Below the pieces are notes generated by a model, which had not been told where the DNA came from, searched no databases, and worked only from the letters and a program-made list of their open reading frames with translations. The translations under genes and the position numbers were made by a program. From Pseudomonas sichuanensis (GTDB taxonomy: Bacteria > Pseudomonadota > Gammaproteobacteria > Pseudomonadales > Pseudomonadaceae), in assembly GCF_003231305.1 (NCBI RefSeq), contig NZ_QKVM01000001.1, positions 62,001 through 126,000 of the forward strand: 64,000 nt of DNA, read 5' to 3'. Positions 1-10,127 of this stretch are shown piece after piece (position 1 is the first letter of the stretch; each line of letters begins with the position of its first letter).

Positions 1-798
1 CAGGTTGTCCAGCCCTTCACGGGCGGCCAAGGTCAGGCCGGCGATGGACTCCGGCTCGTCCATCTCGCCGTCGCCGAACACGCCCCACACATGCCGCGCC
101 GAGGTATCCAGCAGGCCGCGATGCTGCAGGTAGCGCATGAAGCGCGCCTGGTAGATTGCACTGAGCGGGCCGATGCCCATGGAGCCGGTGGGGAATTGCC
201 AGAAGTCGGGCATCAGCCAGGGGTGTGGATAAGAGCACAGGCCATTGCCCGCGATCTCCTGGCGGTAGTTGGCCAGTTGCTGTTCGCTCAACCGCCCTTC
301 GAGAAACGCCCGGGCATAAATGCCCGGCGCCGAGTGCGGCTGGAAGAACACCAGGTCGCCCGTGCGCCGCTCGCCGCCGCTTTCGCCGCGGAAGAAGTGC
401 TGGAAACCGACCTCGAAGATCTCCGCCGCCGAGGCGTAGCTGGCGATATGCCCGCCCAGTTCGCCATAGGCATGATTGGCCCGCACCACCATGGCCAGGG
501 CATTCCAACGCAGGATAGCGGTGATCCGCTCATCCAGCTCCAGGTCGCCGGGGTAGGTACCTTGCTGCTCCACTGGCAAGGTATTGCGGTAGGCAGAAAA
601 CGCCTGGGCCTCGCGCTCAAGGCCCAGCTCCAGGGCATGGGCCTGCAGGCGCTGCAGCAGGTAGCGCGCCCGCGCCGGGCCGCAATGGGCCAGGCTGGAT
701 TCCAGGGCCTGGCACCATTCGGCGGTTTCCGCCGGGTCGCTGTCCAACGCGGCATCGTGGGCCGTAAACGGCGCGTTCGGGTTCATCATCGCTACCAT
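1..798 (-). CDS. mdeB: Pyruvate dehydrogenase E1-like protein MdeB (3' end outside window)
   Basis: The 266 visible N-terminal residues match homodimeric AceE-type 2-oxo acid dehydrogenase E1. Motifs include an RWNALAMVVRANHAYGELGG stretch, an HPWLMPDFWQFPTGSMGIGP stretch and the thiamine diphosphate-binding GDGEMDEPES motif. The gene lies 24 bp downstream of mdeA in the same direction. In P. putida, mdeB accompanies methionine gamma-lyase and is thought to process the 2-oxobutyrate that MdeA releases; this role is known for the family and inferred here. Start ATG at 798 is chosen because a GGAAGAGG site precedes it; in-frame ATGs at 789 and 786 are alternatives. The C-terminal two thirds lie beyond position 1. 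A general aceE elsewhere in the genome is expected but cannot be seen. Confidence 0.85.
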   Translation of the reverse strand, partial: MVAMMNPNAPFTAHDAALDSDPAETAEWCQALESSLAHCGPARARYLLQRLQAHALELGLEREAQAFSAYRNTLPVEQQGTYPGDLELDERITAILRWNALAMVVRANHAYGELGGHIASYASAAEIFEVGFQHFFRGESGGERRTGDLVFFQPHSAPGIYARAFLEGRLSEQQLANYRQEIAGNGLCSYPHPWLMPDFWQFPTGSMGIGPLSAIYQARFMRYLQHRGLLDTSARHVWGVFGDGEMDEPESIAGLTLAAREGLDNL

Positions 799-822
799 CG
801 CGCAAGCCTCTTCCGTGGCAGT

Positions 823-2019
823 TCAGGCACAGGCCTTCAGGGCCTGGTCGATATCGGCCAGCAAGTCGTCGATGTCTTCGAGCCCCACCGACAAACGCAC
901 CAGCCCCTCGGAAATACCATGGTGCGCCCGCTCCTCGGGCGTGTAGCTGGAGTGGGTCATGCTCGCCGGGTGCTGGGCCAGCGACTCGGCGTCACCCAGG
1001 CTCACCGCCCGGCTGAACAGCTGCAATGCATTCATGAAGCGGCGCCCGGCCTCGATGCCACCCTTGAGCTCGAAGGCGATCATTCCACCCGGCAGGCGCA
1101 TCTGCCGTTGCGCCAATGCGTACTGAGGGAACGACGGAAGGCCTGGGTAATGGATCAGCTCGACCTGAGGTTGGCGGGCAAGGTGCTCGGCCAACCGCTG
1201 CGCATTGGCGCAATGGCGGTCCAGGCGCAGGGCCAGGGTCTTCATGCCACGCATCAGCAGCGAGGCGTCGTGGGGCGACAGCACCGCGCCGGTCATGTCC
1301 TTGAGGCCTTGCAGGCGAATGCGGTCGACCAGCGCCTTGCGCCCGACCACCAGGCCGGCGGTGATGTCGCCGTGGCCGGACAGGTACTTGGTCGCCGAGT
1401 GCACCACCAGGTCGGCGCCCAGTTCCAGAGGGCGCTGCAGATAAGGGGTGCAGTAAGTATTGTCGACCACGATGCTGATGTCGTGGCCACGCACCGCCTC
1501 GGCCACGGCGGCGATATCCACCAGTTGCATGTTGGGGTTGGCCGGGGTTTCGAAGTAGATCATCCGAGTTTTCGCGGTGATCGCGGCTTTTAGCGCCTGC
1601 GGGTCGTTGAGGTCGACATGCTGGATCTTCACACCGAACTCACCGATGCCGTGGTGCAGGTAGGCGAAGGTGCAGCCATACAGGGTGCGGCCGACGATCA
1701 GCTCGTCCCCCGGGCGTAGCAAGGTCCACAAGGTGGAAGTGATGGCGCCCATGCCCGAAGCCAGTGCCAGCCCGGCCTCGCCGCCTTCGAGCGACGCCAT
1801 GCGCTGCTCCAGCAGGGCCAGGGTCGGGTTGGAGATACGGCTGTAGAAGTGCCCGCCCTCCTCGCCGGCAAAGCAGGCAGCACCGTATTCGACGGTCGGA
1901 AAAGCGAAGGTGGCGGTCTGGTAGACCGGCGGCACCAGGGCGCCACCATGGGACAGCGGATCGTAGCCGTAGTGGATCGCTCGCGTGGAAAAACCGGTGT
2001 TGTTATTGGAGTCGCGCAT
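823..2019 (-). CDS. mdeA: L-methionine gamma-lyase
   Basis: This 398-residue PLP enzyme of the Cys/Met metabolism family splits L-methionine into methanethiol, ammonia and 2-oxobutyrate. The length equals the classical P. putida enzyme. The PLP lysine is Lys211 in SATKYLSGHGD. Tyr114 and Cys116 in LYGCTF are the residues typical of gamma-lyase; Cys116 in particular separates it from cystathionine synthases and lyases. The C-terminal SSYTPEERAHHGISEGLVRLSVG segment is typical of the fold and is given here only as a position near residues 355-378. It is transcribed before mdeB and divergently from mdeR, so induction by methionine through MdeR is expected. Confidence 0.95.
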   Translation of the reverse strand: MRDSNNNTGFSTRAIHYGYDPLSHGGALVPPVYQTATFAFPTVEYGAACFAGEEGGHFYSRISNPTLALLEQRMASLEGGEAGLALASGMGAITSTLWTLLRPGDELIVGRTLYGCTFAYLHHGIGEFGVKIQHVDLNDPQALKAAITAKTRMIYFETPANPNMQLVDIAAVAEAVRGHDISIVVDNTYCTPYLQRPLELGADLVVHSATKYLSGHGDITAGLVVGRKALVDRIRLQGLKDMTGAVLSPHDASLLMRGMKTLALRLDRHCANAQRLAEHLARQPQVELIHYPGLPSFPQYALAQRQMRLPGGMIAFELKGGIEAGRRFMNALQLFSRAVSLGDAESLAQHPASMTHSSYTPEERAHHGISEGLVRLSVGLEDIDDLLADIDQALKACA

Positions 2020-2067
2020 GGCAACAGCCTCGTGTGGTTTGTTATAAGCTTATGCCACCGAGCTGCT

Positions 2068-2086
2068 GCAATTTTTCCAAAGTTGC
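2068..2086. promoter_or_regulatory. Putative Lrp-type operator between mdeA and mdeR
   Basis: A 19-bp imperfect palindrome, GCAATTTTTCCAAAGTTGC, lies near the middle of the 127-bp divergent region. It has two mismatched arm positions and an AT-rich centre, as Lrp/AsnC-family sites often do. Its placement would allow MdeR to control both promoters. This is inference from position and symmetry. Confidence 0.45.
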
Positions 2087-2146
2087 CCACGCAATCGGGC
2101 CAGTATTGGAATAAAAACAATAAATGGTTAACCAGGAGGGCAAATC

Positions 2147-2626
2147 ATGCCTTCGACCCTCGACCGCACCGACCGCGCCCTGCTCGCCGCCCTGCAGGAC
2201 AACGCGCGCCTGACCGTCTCCGAACTTGCCGACCAGGTCGCCCTGACCACCTCGCCGTGCTGGCGGCGGGTCAAGTTGCTGGAGGACAACGGCTACATCA
2301 CCGGCTACCAGGCTATTCTCTCGCCCAAATCGCTGGGTTTTGGGGTGACCGCCTTCGTCAGCATCATGATGGACTCGCACACCAAGGAGATGGCCCTGGC
2401 CTTCGAGCGGCGGCTGATGGAGATCCCCGAGATCGTCGCCTGCCACAACATTTCCGGGCGCTATGATTTTTTGCTGGAGATCCTGGCGCGCGACCTGGAG
2501 TCGTTCGGCGAATTCACCCGCGAGGTGCTGCAGCGGTTGCCGGGGGTGAAGGAGATCTACTCGAGCTTTTCGTACAAGGCGGTGAAGGAGCGCAGAGTCA
2601 TCCCCGTTTCGGAAAAGCATATTTAG
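2147..2626 (+). CDS. mdeR: Lrp/AsnC-family regulator MdeR
   Basis: This 159-residue regulator has an N-terminal winged helix-turn-helix (roughly residues 5-60, with SELADQVALTTSPCWRRVKL) and a C-terminal RAM/AsnC ligand domain (roughly 70-150). The length is typical of Lrp. It is divergent from mdeA, matching the P. putida arrangement in which MdeR activates mdeAB in response to methionine. The start ATG follows a strong AGGAGGG site six bases upstream. An orthologue of another Lrp paralogue is possible, but the neighbourhood makes MdeR the best call. Confidence 0.88.
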   Translation: MPSTLDRTDRALLAALQDNARLTVSELADQVALTTSPCWRRVKLLEDNGYITGYQAILSPKSLGFGVTAFVSIMMDSHTKEMALAFERRLMEIPEIVACHNISGRYDFLLEILARDLESFGEFTREVLQRLPGVKEIYSSFSYKAVKERRVIPVSEKHI

Positions 2627-2631
2627 CTAAC

Positions 2632-2762
2632 GCGTGGGAGCGGGCTTGCCCCGCGATAAGGCCAGCCCAGGCAACCGCTTCGCATGGCATGGACTTCGTC
2701 CATGATCGCGGGACAAGCCCGCTCCCACAGTACCGCGCCGAACTCAAAACCCGCTCCCACAG
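2632..2762. repeat. REP inverted pair, mdeR-cysNC
   Basis: One unit in plus orientation (2632-2662, GTGGGAGCGGGCTTGCCCCG then CGAT) faces a unit in minus orientation (2704-2731, with GGGACAAGCCC in the centre). A third partial unit, CCCGCTCCCACAGG, follows at 2749-2762. It sits between two convergent genes. Confidence 0.9.
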
Positions 2763-2780
2763 GCACACCGTCCACAAAAG

Positions 2781-2805
2781 AAAAAACCCGCCGAAGCGGG
2801 TTTTT
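2781..2805. terminator. Bidirectional Rho-independent terminator
   Basis: The stem ACCCGC / GCGGGT with loop CGAA is flanked by an A run on the left and a T run on the right. It can end cysNC transcription on the minus strand (16 bases past the stop codon) and mdeR transcription on the plus strand. Confidence 0.85.
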
Positions 2806-2821
2806 CATGTACGACGATGGA

Positions 2822-4723
2822 TCAGATCGCCCCACGCTGACGCAGCACATCCAGCACCAGCTTCACGCCTTCATCGACGCTGACCGACTGGGTGTCGATC
2901 ACCAGGTCCGCATCCAGCGGCACGTCGTACGGGAAGCTCTCGCCCGGGATGTTGTCGCCACCGGCGGCATACAGGCCCTGCGGGTCACGCTCGCGGCAGG
3001 CCAGCGGCGAGGCCTGGACGTAGATGGTCACCAGGCGCTCCTTGCCGATCAGCGCCTTGGCCTGTTCGCGGCCTTCGGCGTCCGGGGCAACGAAGGCAGC
3101 CAGGGTCAGCAGGCCGGCTTCATTGAACTGGCGCGCCACATGGGCGGCACGGCGCCAGTTTTCGGTGCGGCCGGCGCGGTCCTGCGGCAGGCCCTTGTTC
3201 AGGTCGTGACGCAGGTTCTGGCCATCGAGCACGTAAACCGCACGGCCCATGTCGAACAGCTTGCGCTCGACCGCATAGGCCAGGGTGCTCTTGCCGGCGC
3301 CGGAGAGGCCGCTGAACAGCACGGTGGCCGGTTGCTGGCCAAAGCGCAGGGCGCGCTCTTCGGTGGCCACGTGGGCCAGCTTGCCATGCTGGCCGGCGCT
3401 GCCGTGGGGCAGTACCGGCGGCGCGATGATCATGCCGGCGCCGACGGTGCCGTTGGTCAGGCGGTCGATGACGATGAACGCACCGGTGGTGCGATTGCTG
3501 TCGTAACCATCCAGGGCAATGGCGCTGTCCAGGGCGACCTTGACGCGACCGATCTCGTTCAGCTGCAGCGCGCTGGCGGCGCCCTGCTCGAGGGTGTTCA
3601 CATCGACCTTGTGGGTGATGCTGGCAATCGAGCCCGGCACGTAGCTGGTGGCGCGCTTGATGTCGTATTTCTTGCCCGGGAGCATCGGCTCCTCGGCCAT
3701 CCACACCAGCATGGCGTCGAACTGGTCGGTCACCTGCGGCACGTTGTCGGCATGCACCAGCAGGTCGCCACGGGAGATGTCGATCTCGTCTTCCATGGTC
3801 AAGGTCACCGCCTGGCCGGGGCCGGCGTTCTCCAGCTCACCTTCGAAGGTGACGATGGACTTGACCCGGCTGCTCTTGCCCGACGGCAGCACGACGATCT
3901 CGTCGCCCTTGTGCACCACGCCACCGGCGATGGTGCCGGCAAAGCCACGGAAGTTCAGGTTCGGGCGGTTGACGTACTGCACCGGGAAGCGCAGGTCGGT
4001 GACATTGCGGTCGGCGGCGATCTCGACGGACTCGAGGATCTCCATCAGCACCGGGCCGGTGTACCACGGCGACTGCTCGCTGCGGTTGACCACGTTGTCG
4101 CCCTTGAGCGCCGACATCGGCACGAAGTGCAGGCTCGATGGTTTGAGGTCGATGCTCTCGGCGAACTTCAGGTAATCGGCCTTGATCGACTCGAAGACCT
4201 GCTCGTCGAAGCCCTTGAGGTCCATCTTGTTGACCGCGACGACGATGTGCTTGATACCCAGCAGCGAGGCGATGTAGCTGTGCCGGCGGGTCTGGGTCTG
4301 CACGCCGTAGCGGGCATCGACCAGGATGATCGCCAGGTCGCAGGTCGAGGCGCCGGTGGCCATGTTGCGGGTGTACTGCTCGTGGCCCGGGGTGTCGGCG
4401 ATGATGAACTTGCGCTTGGCAGTGGAGAAGTAGCGGTAGGCGACATCGATGGTGATGCCCTGCTCGCGCTCGGCCTGCAGGCCGTCCACCAGCAGCGCCA
4501 GGTCGACTTCCTCGCCGGTGGTGCCGGATTTCTTCGAGTCGCGGGTGATGGCCTCGAGGTGGTCCTCGTAGATCATCTTGGAGTCGTGCAGCAGGCGCCC
4601 GATCAGGGTGCTCTTGCCGTCGTCCACGTTGCCGCAGGTGAGGAAGCGCAGCAGCTCTTTACGCTCATGCTGGGCCAGGTAGGCGAGGATGTCCTCGCTG
4701 ATCAGATCAGATTGGTGCGACAT
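2822..4723 (-). CDS. cysNC: Bifunctional sulfate adenylyltransferase subunit 1 / APS kinase
   Basis: This 633-residue fusion joins the CysN GTPase (residues about 1-455) and the CysC adenylylsulfate kinase (about 460-633). CysN has the P-loop GNVDDGKST (31-39), the G3 motif DTPGHEQYT and the G4 motif NKMD. CysC has its own P-loop GLSGAGKST near residue 470. With CysD it activates sulfate to APS using GTP hydrolysis, and the CysC part phosphorylates APS to PAPS. The cysD start-side neighbour is 15 bp upstream, so the two form an operon. It ends just before a strong terminator. The fusion is normal in Pseudomonas. Confidence 0.96.
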   Translation of the reverse strand: MSHQSDLISEDILAYLAQHERKELLRFLTCGNVDDGKSTLIGRLLHDSKMIYEDHLEAITRDSKKSGTTGEEVDLALLVDGLQAEREQGITIDVAYRYFSTAKRKFIIADTPGHEQYTRNMATGASTCDLAIILVDARYGVQTQTRRHSYIASLLGIKHIVVAVNKMDLKGFDEQVFESIKADYLKFAESIDLKPSSLHFVPMSALKGDNVVNRSEQSPWYTGPVLMEILESVEIAADRNVTDLRFPVQYVNRPNLNFRGFAGTIAGGVVHKGDEIVVLPSGKSSRVKSIVTFEGELENAGPGQAVTLTMEDEIDISRGDLLVHADNVPQVTDQFDAMLVWMAEEPMLPGKKYDIKRATSYVPGSIASITHKVDVNTLEQGAASALQLNEIGRVKVALDSAIALDGYDSNRTTGAFIVIDRLTNGTVGAGMIIAPPVLPHGSAGQHGKLAHVATEERALRFGQQPATVLFSGLSGAGKSTLAYAVERKLFDMGRAVYVLDGQNLRHDLNKGLPQDRAGRTENWRRAAHVARQFNEAGLLTLAAFVAPDAEGREQAKALIGKERLVTIYVQASPLACRERDPQGLYAAGGDNIPGESFPYDVPLDADLVIDTQSVSVDEGVKLVLDVLRQRGAI

Positions 4724-4738
4724 GACGAAACCCTGAAA

Positions 4739-5656
4739 TTAGAAGTAGCCTTGGCGTTTTTTGTCTTCCATCGAGCCTGCACCATCGTGGTCGATGACGC
4801 GGCCCTGGCGCTCGGACGTGCGGGTCAGGAGCATTTCCTGAATGATGTCCGTCAGGGTCTCGGCTTCGGACTCGACCGCACCCGTCAACGGGTAGCAGCC
4901 CAGGGTACGGAAACGCACTTTCTTCTTGACGATGCGCGCCTTCTCTTCCTCGCTGAGGTGCTCGAGGATGCGTTCGTCGTCGATCATGATCAGGGTGCCG
5001 TTCTTCTCGATCACTTCACGCTCGGCGGCGAAGTACAGCGGCACGATCGGGATGCCTTCGAGGTAGATGTACTGCCAGATGTCCAGCTCGGTCCAGTTGG
5101 ACAGCGGGAACACACGGATCGACTCGCCCTTGTTGACCTTGCCGTTGTAGATGTTCCACAGCTCCGGGCGCTGGTTCTTCGGGTCCCAACGGTGCTTGCT
5201 GTCGCGGAACGAGTACACGCGCTCTTTCGCGCGGGACTTCTCTTCGTCGCGGCGCGCGCCACCGAAAGCGGCATCGAAACCATGCTTGTCCAGCGCCTGT
5301 TTCAGGCCCTGGGTCTTCATGATGTCGGTGTGCTTGGAGCTGCCATGGGTGAACGGGTTGATGCCCTGCGCCACACCCTCGGGGTTGACGTGGGTGATCA
5401 ACTCCAGGCCCATCTCCTCGACCATCTTGTCGCGGAAGCTGTACATCTCCTGGAACTTCCACTGGGTGTCGACGTGCATCACCGGGAACGGCAGCTTGCC
5501 CGGGAAGAAGGCCTTGCGCGCCAGGTGCAGCATGACCGCGGAATCCTTGCCGATCGAGTAGAGCATCACCGGGTTGTCGAACTCGGCGGCCACCTCGCGG
5601 ATGATATGGATGCTCTCCGCCTCCAGCTGTTTCAAGTGCGTCAGATTGTCGACCAT
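4739..5656 (-). CDS. cysD: Sulfate adenylyltransferase subunit 2
   Basis: This 305-residue ATP-pyrophosphatase-type subunit carries the PP-loop [14 protein letters not shown] near residues 33-46 and the [17 protein letters not shown] segment typical of CysD. It forms adenosine 5'-phosphosulfate from ATP and sulfate in complex with CysN. It is the first gene of the cysD-cysNC operon. The family is usually induced under sulfur limitation through CysB; no CysB site was identified here. The 204-bp upstream gap holds a REP pair and presumably the promoter. Confidence 0.96.
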   Translation of the reverse strand: MVDNLTHLKQLEAESIHIIREVAAEFDNPVMLYSIGKDSAVMLHLARKAFFPGKLPFPVMHVDTQWKFQEMYSFRDKMVEEMGLELITHVNPEGVAQGINPFTHGSSKHTDIMKTQGLKQALDKHGFDAAFGGARRDEEKSRAKERVYSFRDSKHRWDPKNQRPELWNIYNGKVNKGESIRVFPLSNWTELDIWQYIYLEGIPIVPLYFAAEREVIEKNGTLIMIDDERILEHLSEEEKARIVKKKVRFRTLGCYPLTGAVESEAETLTDIIQEMLLTRTSERQGRVIDHDGAGSMEDKKRQGYF

Positions 5657-5797
5657 GGCTACTCACGAAAAACGATCTTATGGACGGCCTGCGGGCCGTG
5701 TTCGAGCGAGCCACTTTATCACAGCGCCTGATTCTATTTAGGAGGCTGCCTAGATCGAAACAATCTAACGATATGACTGGGGGTTTGGGCCCAAAAG

Positions 5798-5860
5798 CAT
5801 CGCGGGGCAAGCCCGCTCCCACGCCAGTCGTGGGAGCGGGCTTGCCCCGCGAAAAGGCCA
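5798..5860. repeat. REP inverted pair, cysD-Nif3 gap
   Basis: Two REP units face each other with a short GCCAGTC spacer between them (centre near 5827). The second unit runs up to the stop codon of the Nif3-family gene, so it is at the 3' end of that transcript. Confidence 0.92.
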
Positions 5861-6619
5861 TCAGATCGGGTTCGGGCAATCGATGAACAGGTGCTCGACC
5901 GCGAACCGCCGTGCCAGGTAATCCCCCAGTGCCTGCACACCATAGCGCTCGGTGGCGTGGTGCCCGGCGGCAATGAAGCTGATGCCGTTCTCCCGGGCAC
6001 TGTGGAAGGTCTGCTCGGACGCCTCGCCGCTGAGGAACAGATCCACCCCCGCCGCGATGGCGGTGTCGATATAGCCCTGACCGCCACCGGTGCACCAGCC
6101 GACCCGGCGGATCATCTGCTCGCCCTCGATCACCAGCGGCTCACGGCCCATGACCTCCTGCACCCGGCGGGCGAAATCACGCGCCGACAGAGGCTCGGCC
6201 AACGAGCCGACCAGGCCCACCACCTTGGGGTTGTTCGGGTCCAGCGGGCCTTCGACGGTGATGTCCAGCTGGCGCGCCAACTGCACGTTGTTGCCCACTT
6301 CGGGGTGCAGGTCCAGCGGCAGGTGGTAGGCCAGCAGGCTGATGTCGTGCTTGAGCAAGGTCTTCAGGCGGCGCTGCTTCATGCCGGTGATGCAGGGGTT
6401 TTCCCCCTTCCAGAAATAACCGTGGTGGACCAGCACCAGATCGGCCTCGGCCTCGACGGCGGCATCGAGCAGTGCCTGGCTGGCGGTGACCCCCGTGACG
6501 ATGCGGCTGACCTGCGGGCGGCCCTCGACCTGCAGGCCATTGGGGCAGTAATCCTGGATTTTTGCACTGGCCAGGTAGCGCTCGGCTTCCTCGACCAGGG
6601 TATTGAGGGCGACGGCCAT
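5861..6619 (-). CDS. Nif3-like dinuclear metal centre protein (YbgI family)
   Basis: This 252-residue protein has the Nif3/YbgI pattern: VHHGYFWKG (metal-binding histidines), the SLLAYHLPLDLHPEVGNN segment, and the late FIAAGHHATERYGVQAL motif. Family members form hexameric toroids with two metals per subunit; their reaction is unresolved, although a GTP cyclohydrolase-like role has been proposed for some. The reading frame stays open upstream, but ATG at 6619 is chosen because a GAGGAG site lies just before it and the length then fits E. coli YbgI. The same neighbour order (cysD, Nif3, algW) is found in P. aeruginosa. Confidence 0.9.
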   Translation of the reverse strand: MAVALNTLVEEAERYLASAKIQDYCPNGLQVEGRPQVSRIVTGVTASQALLDAAVEAEADLVLVHHGYFWKGENPCITGMKQRRLKTLLKHDISLLAYHLPLDLHPEVGNNVQLARQLDITVEGPLDPNNPKVVGLVGSLAEPLSARDFARRVQEVMGREPLVIEGEQMIRRVGWCTGGGQGYIDTAIAAGVDLFLSGEASEQTFHSARENGISFIAAGHHATERYGVQALGDYLARRFAVEHLFIDCPNPI

Positions 6620-6732
6620 GAAAAATCTCCTCGAAATCGGCGTTGCACCAGGGCACGAGGCCCTATAATGGCCGCCATTATGGGCCGTTGCCGGCGCAGG
6701 GGAAACCGGCGGCAAGTGCTTGGGGGACTACC

Positions 6733-6801
6733 CCATCGCGGGGCAAGCCCGCTCCCACGCCTTCACTACCTGGCGTGGGAGCGGGCTTGCCCCGCGATGA
6801 G
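6733..6801. repeat. REP inverted pair upstream of algW
   Basis: Two perfect REP cores face each other around a short spacer that itself extends the stem (ACGCC ... GGCGT). The pair lies between the divergent starts of the Nif3-family gene and algW, about 100 bp before the algW ATG, so it may be in or near the algW promoter. Confidence 0.92.
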
Positions 6802-6899
6802 GCAGCCGTCGCCGATCGACTTTTTCACGTGTATGATCGCGCGCGCTCGCACCCTGGGCCGCACCGATGTGGCCCCCGCCCTACTCCCAGGATTGATTC

Positions 6900-8060
<1,161 letters not shown>

Positions 8061-8078
8061 GCGTACACGGATCGCCCT

Positions 8079-8194
8079 GTAGGAGCGGCCTTGTGCCGCG
8101 AAAGGGCCGCAACGCGGCCCCGGCGGCATTTGTGGTGAAGCTGAAATCCTGGGGCCGCTGCGCAGCCCCTTCGCGGCACAAGGCCGCTCCTACA
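8079..8194. repeat. REP inverted pair of the second family, algW-aapP
   Basis: The units here have the core TGTAGGAGCGGCCTTGTGCC followed by GCGAAAGGG, distinct from the GTGGGAGCGGGC family. They are arranged head to head, and the sequence between them adds a further complementary block (GGCCGC/GCGGCC). The pair lies between convergent genes. The same family recurs inside algK and inside the outer membrane factor gene at 43.5 kb. Confidence 0.88.
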
Positions 8195-8214
8195 ACGACC
8201 GCGTCAGCCGCTGC

Positions 8215-8241
8215 AAAAAGGGCTGCAAAGCAGCCCTTTTT
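8215..8241. terminator. Bidirectional Rho-independent terminator
   Basis: The stem AAGGGCTGC / GCAGCCCTT with an AAA loop is flanked by an A run and a T run. It separates convergent algW and aapP and ends four bases before the aapP stop codon. Confidence 0.9.
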
Positions 8242-8244
8242 GCA

Positions 8245-9009
8245 TCAATGCAGGATCTGGCTCAGGAACAACTTGGTCCGGTCACTGCGCGGCCGGTCGA
8301 AGAACTCGTCCGGCGCCGCCTGCTCGACGATCTCACCCTTGTCCATGAAGATCACCCGGTTCGCCACGGTGCGGGCAAAGCCCATCTCATGGGTCACGCA
8401 GAGCATGGTCATGCCGTCCTCGGCCAGGCTGACCATGGTGTCGAGCACTTCCTTCACCATCTCCGGGTCGAGCGCCGATGTCGGTTCGTCGAACAGCATG
8501 ATCTTCGGCTTCATGCACAGCGCCCGGGCAATCGCCACGCGCTGCTGCTGACCACCGGACAACTGCCCCGGGTACTTGTGCGCCTGCTCTGGAATACGCA
8601 CGCGCTCCAGGAAGTGCATGGCGATTTCCTCGGCCTTGCGCCGTGGCATCTTGCGTACCCACATGGGCGCCAGGGTGCAGTTCTCGAGGATACTCAGGTG
8701 CGGGAACAGGTTGAAGTGCTGGAACACCATGCCCACCTCGCGGCGGATCGCCTCGATCTGCTTGAGGTCGTTGGTCAGCTCCACACCGTCGACGACAATG
8801 CGCCCCTGCTGGTGCTCTTCCAGGCGGTTGAGGCAGCGGATGGTGGTCGACTTGCCCGAGCCGGACGGCCCGCACAACACGATGCGCTCACCCTGGCGCA
8901 CGTTCAGGTTGATGTCCTTGAGCACATGGAACTGGCCGTACCACTTGTTCACGCCCTGCATCTGGATGATGCCTTCGGGGCCGGCAGGCTGCTTGATCGC
9001 TTCACTCAT
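8245..9009 (-). CDS. aapP: General L-amino acid ABC transporter, ATPase
   Basis: This 254-residue ABC ATPase has Walker [10 protein letters not shown], the signature [15 protein letters not shown] and Walker [15 protein letters not shown]. It closely resembles GlnQ/AapP ATPases of polar amino acid importers. ATG 9009 is chosen, with a TAGGAG site upstream; the longer open frame overlaps aapM. It is the last gene of aapJQMP, 10 bp after aapM, and powers uptake of a broad range of L-amino acids in the family. Confidence 0.93.
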   Translation of the reverse strand: MSEAIKQPAGPEGIIQMQGVNKWYGQFHVLKDINLNVRQGERIVLCGPSGSGKSTTIRCLNRLEEHQQGRIVVDGVELTNDLKQIEAIRREVGMVFQHFNLFPHLSILENCTLAPMWVRKMPRRKAEEIAMHFLERVRIPEQAHKYPGQLSGGQQQRVAIARALCMKPKIMLFDEPTSALDPEMVKEVLDTMVSLAEDGMTMLCVTHEMGFARTVANRVIFMDKGEIVEQAAPDEFFDRPRSDRTKLFLSQILH

Positions 9010-9019
9010 TTCGAAACTC

Positions 9020-10117
9020 CTAACGCTTGTGGCCAGTGTCCAGCTTGCGCTCCAGGTGCATGGAGTAGCGGGACATACCGAAACAGAAAATCCAGTAAAC
9101 CAGGGCCGCGAACACGTAGCCCTCGGTCGCCATGCCAAGCCAGGCAGGGTCTGCCGTGGCTTGTCGAGTGCTGTTGAGCAGGTCGAACAGGCCGATGATG
9201 ATCACCAGGCTGGTGTCCTTGAACAGGGCGATGAAGGTGTTGACGATGCCAGGGATCACCAGCTTGAGCGCCTGGGGCAGGATCACCAGGCCCATGGCAC
9301 GCCAGTAGCCCAGGCCCATGGCCGCAGCCGCTTCGTACTGGCCCTTGGGGATCGCCTGCAGGCCACCGCGGACCACCTCGGCGATATAGGCAGACTCGAA
9401 CAGGATCACGAAGATCATCGCCCGCAACAGCTTGTCGAAGCTGGTCCCCTCGGGCATGAACAACGGCAGCATCACCGAGGACATGAACAGCACCGTGATC
9501 AACGGGATGCCGCGCCAGAACTCGATGAACGTCACCGAGACCGCCTTGACCACCGGCATCCTCGAGCGCCGCCCGAGGGCAAGCAGAATGCCCAGCGGCA
9601 GCGCCGCAGCAATACCCACAGTGGCGATCACCAGGGTCAAGGTCAGCCCACCCCATTGGGACGTCGGCACCAGGGCCAGACCAAAGCTGCCACCGTGCAG
9701 CAACAGGTAGGCAAGAATGGGATACAGCACCAGGTAGCCGATGCCGTAGGGCACCTTGCGTGGGAAGCGCTTGATGAACAGCGGCGCCGCTGCGATCACG
9801 CCCAGCCAGACCGTCAGGTCGACACGCCAGCGTAGCTCGGCCGGGTAGTAGCCATACATGAACTGGCCGATGCGCTGCTGAATGAACACCCAACAGGCAC
9901 CTTCCTTCGTACAGTCCGCCCGGGTGGTGCCGGACCAGTTGGCCTCCAGGAACGCCCACTGCAACAGGGGCGGCACAATCAGCCACACCAGGTAGATGGC
10001 AAACAGGGTCAGCAGGGTGTTGACCCAGCTGGAAAACAGATTGGCGCGCATCCACGCCAGCACGCCGACGGTTTTCACCGGTGGCGGCATATCAGGTTTG
10101 AAAACATGGGAACTCAT
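9020..10117 (-). CDS. aapM: General L-amino acid ABC transporter, permease AapM
   Basis: This 365-residue inner membrane permease has several N-terminal hydrophobic segments followed by the HisM-type permease core. The EAA-loop region [20 protein letters not shown] docks the ATPase. The length and extra N-terminal segments match AapM-type rather than the shorter GltK-type permeases. It lies 10 bp downstream of aapQ and 10 bp upstream of aapP. Confidence 0.92.
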   Translation of the reverse strand: MSSHVFKPDMPPPVKTVGVLAWMRANLFSSWVNTLLTLFAIYLVWLIVPPLLQWAFLEANWSGTTRADCTKEGACWVFIQQRIGQFMYGYYPAELRWRVDLTVWLGVIAAAPLFIKRFPRKVPYGIGYLVLYPILAYLLLHGGSFGLALVPTSQWGGLTLTLVIATVGIAAALPLGILLALGRRSRMPVVKAVSVTFIEFWRGIPLITVLFMSSVMLPLFMPEGTSFDKLLRAMIFVILFESAYIAEVVRGGLQAIPKGQYEAAAAMGLGYWRAMGLVILPQALKLVIPGIVNTFIALFKDTSLVIIIGLFDLLNSTRQATADPAWLGMATEGYVFAALVYWIFCFGMSRYSMHLERKLDTGHKR

Positions 10118-10127
10118 GCGCCTGCCC

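Noticed and set aside
2684-5731. A 1015-codon open frame opposite cysNC-cysD
   Set aside because: It is the antisense shadow of high-GC genes with clear domains on the other strand; its translation is low complexity, rich in Val, Asp, His and Gly, with no recognisable domain.
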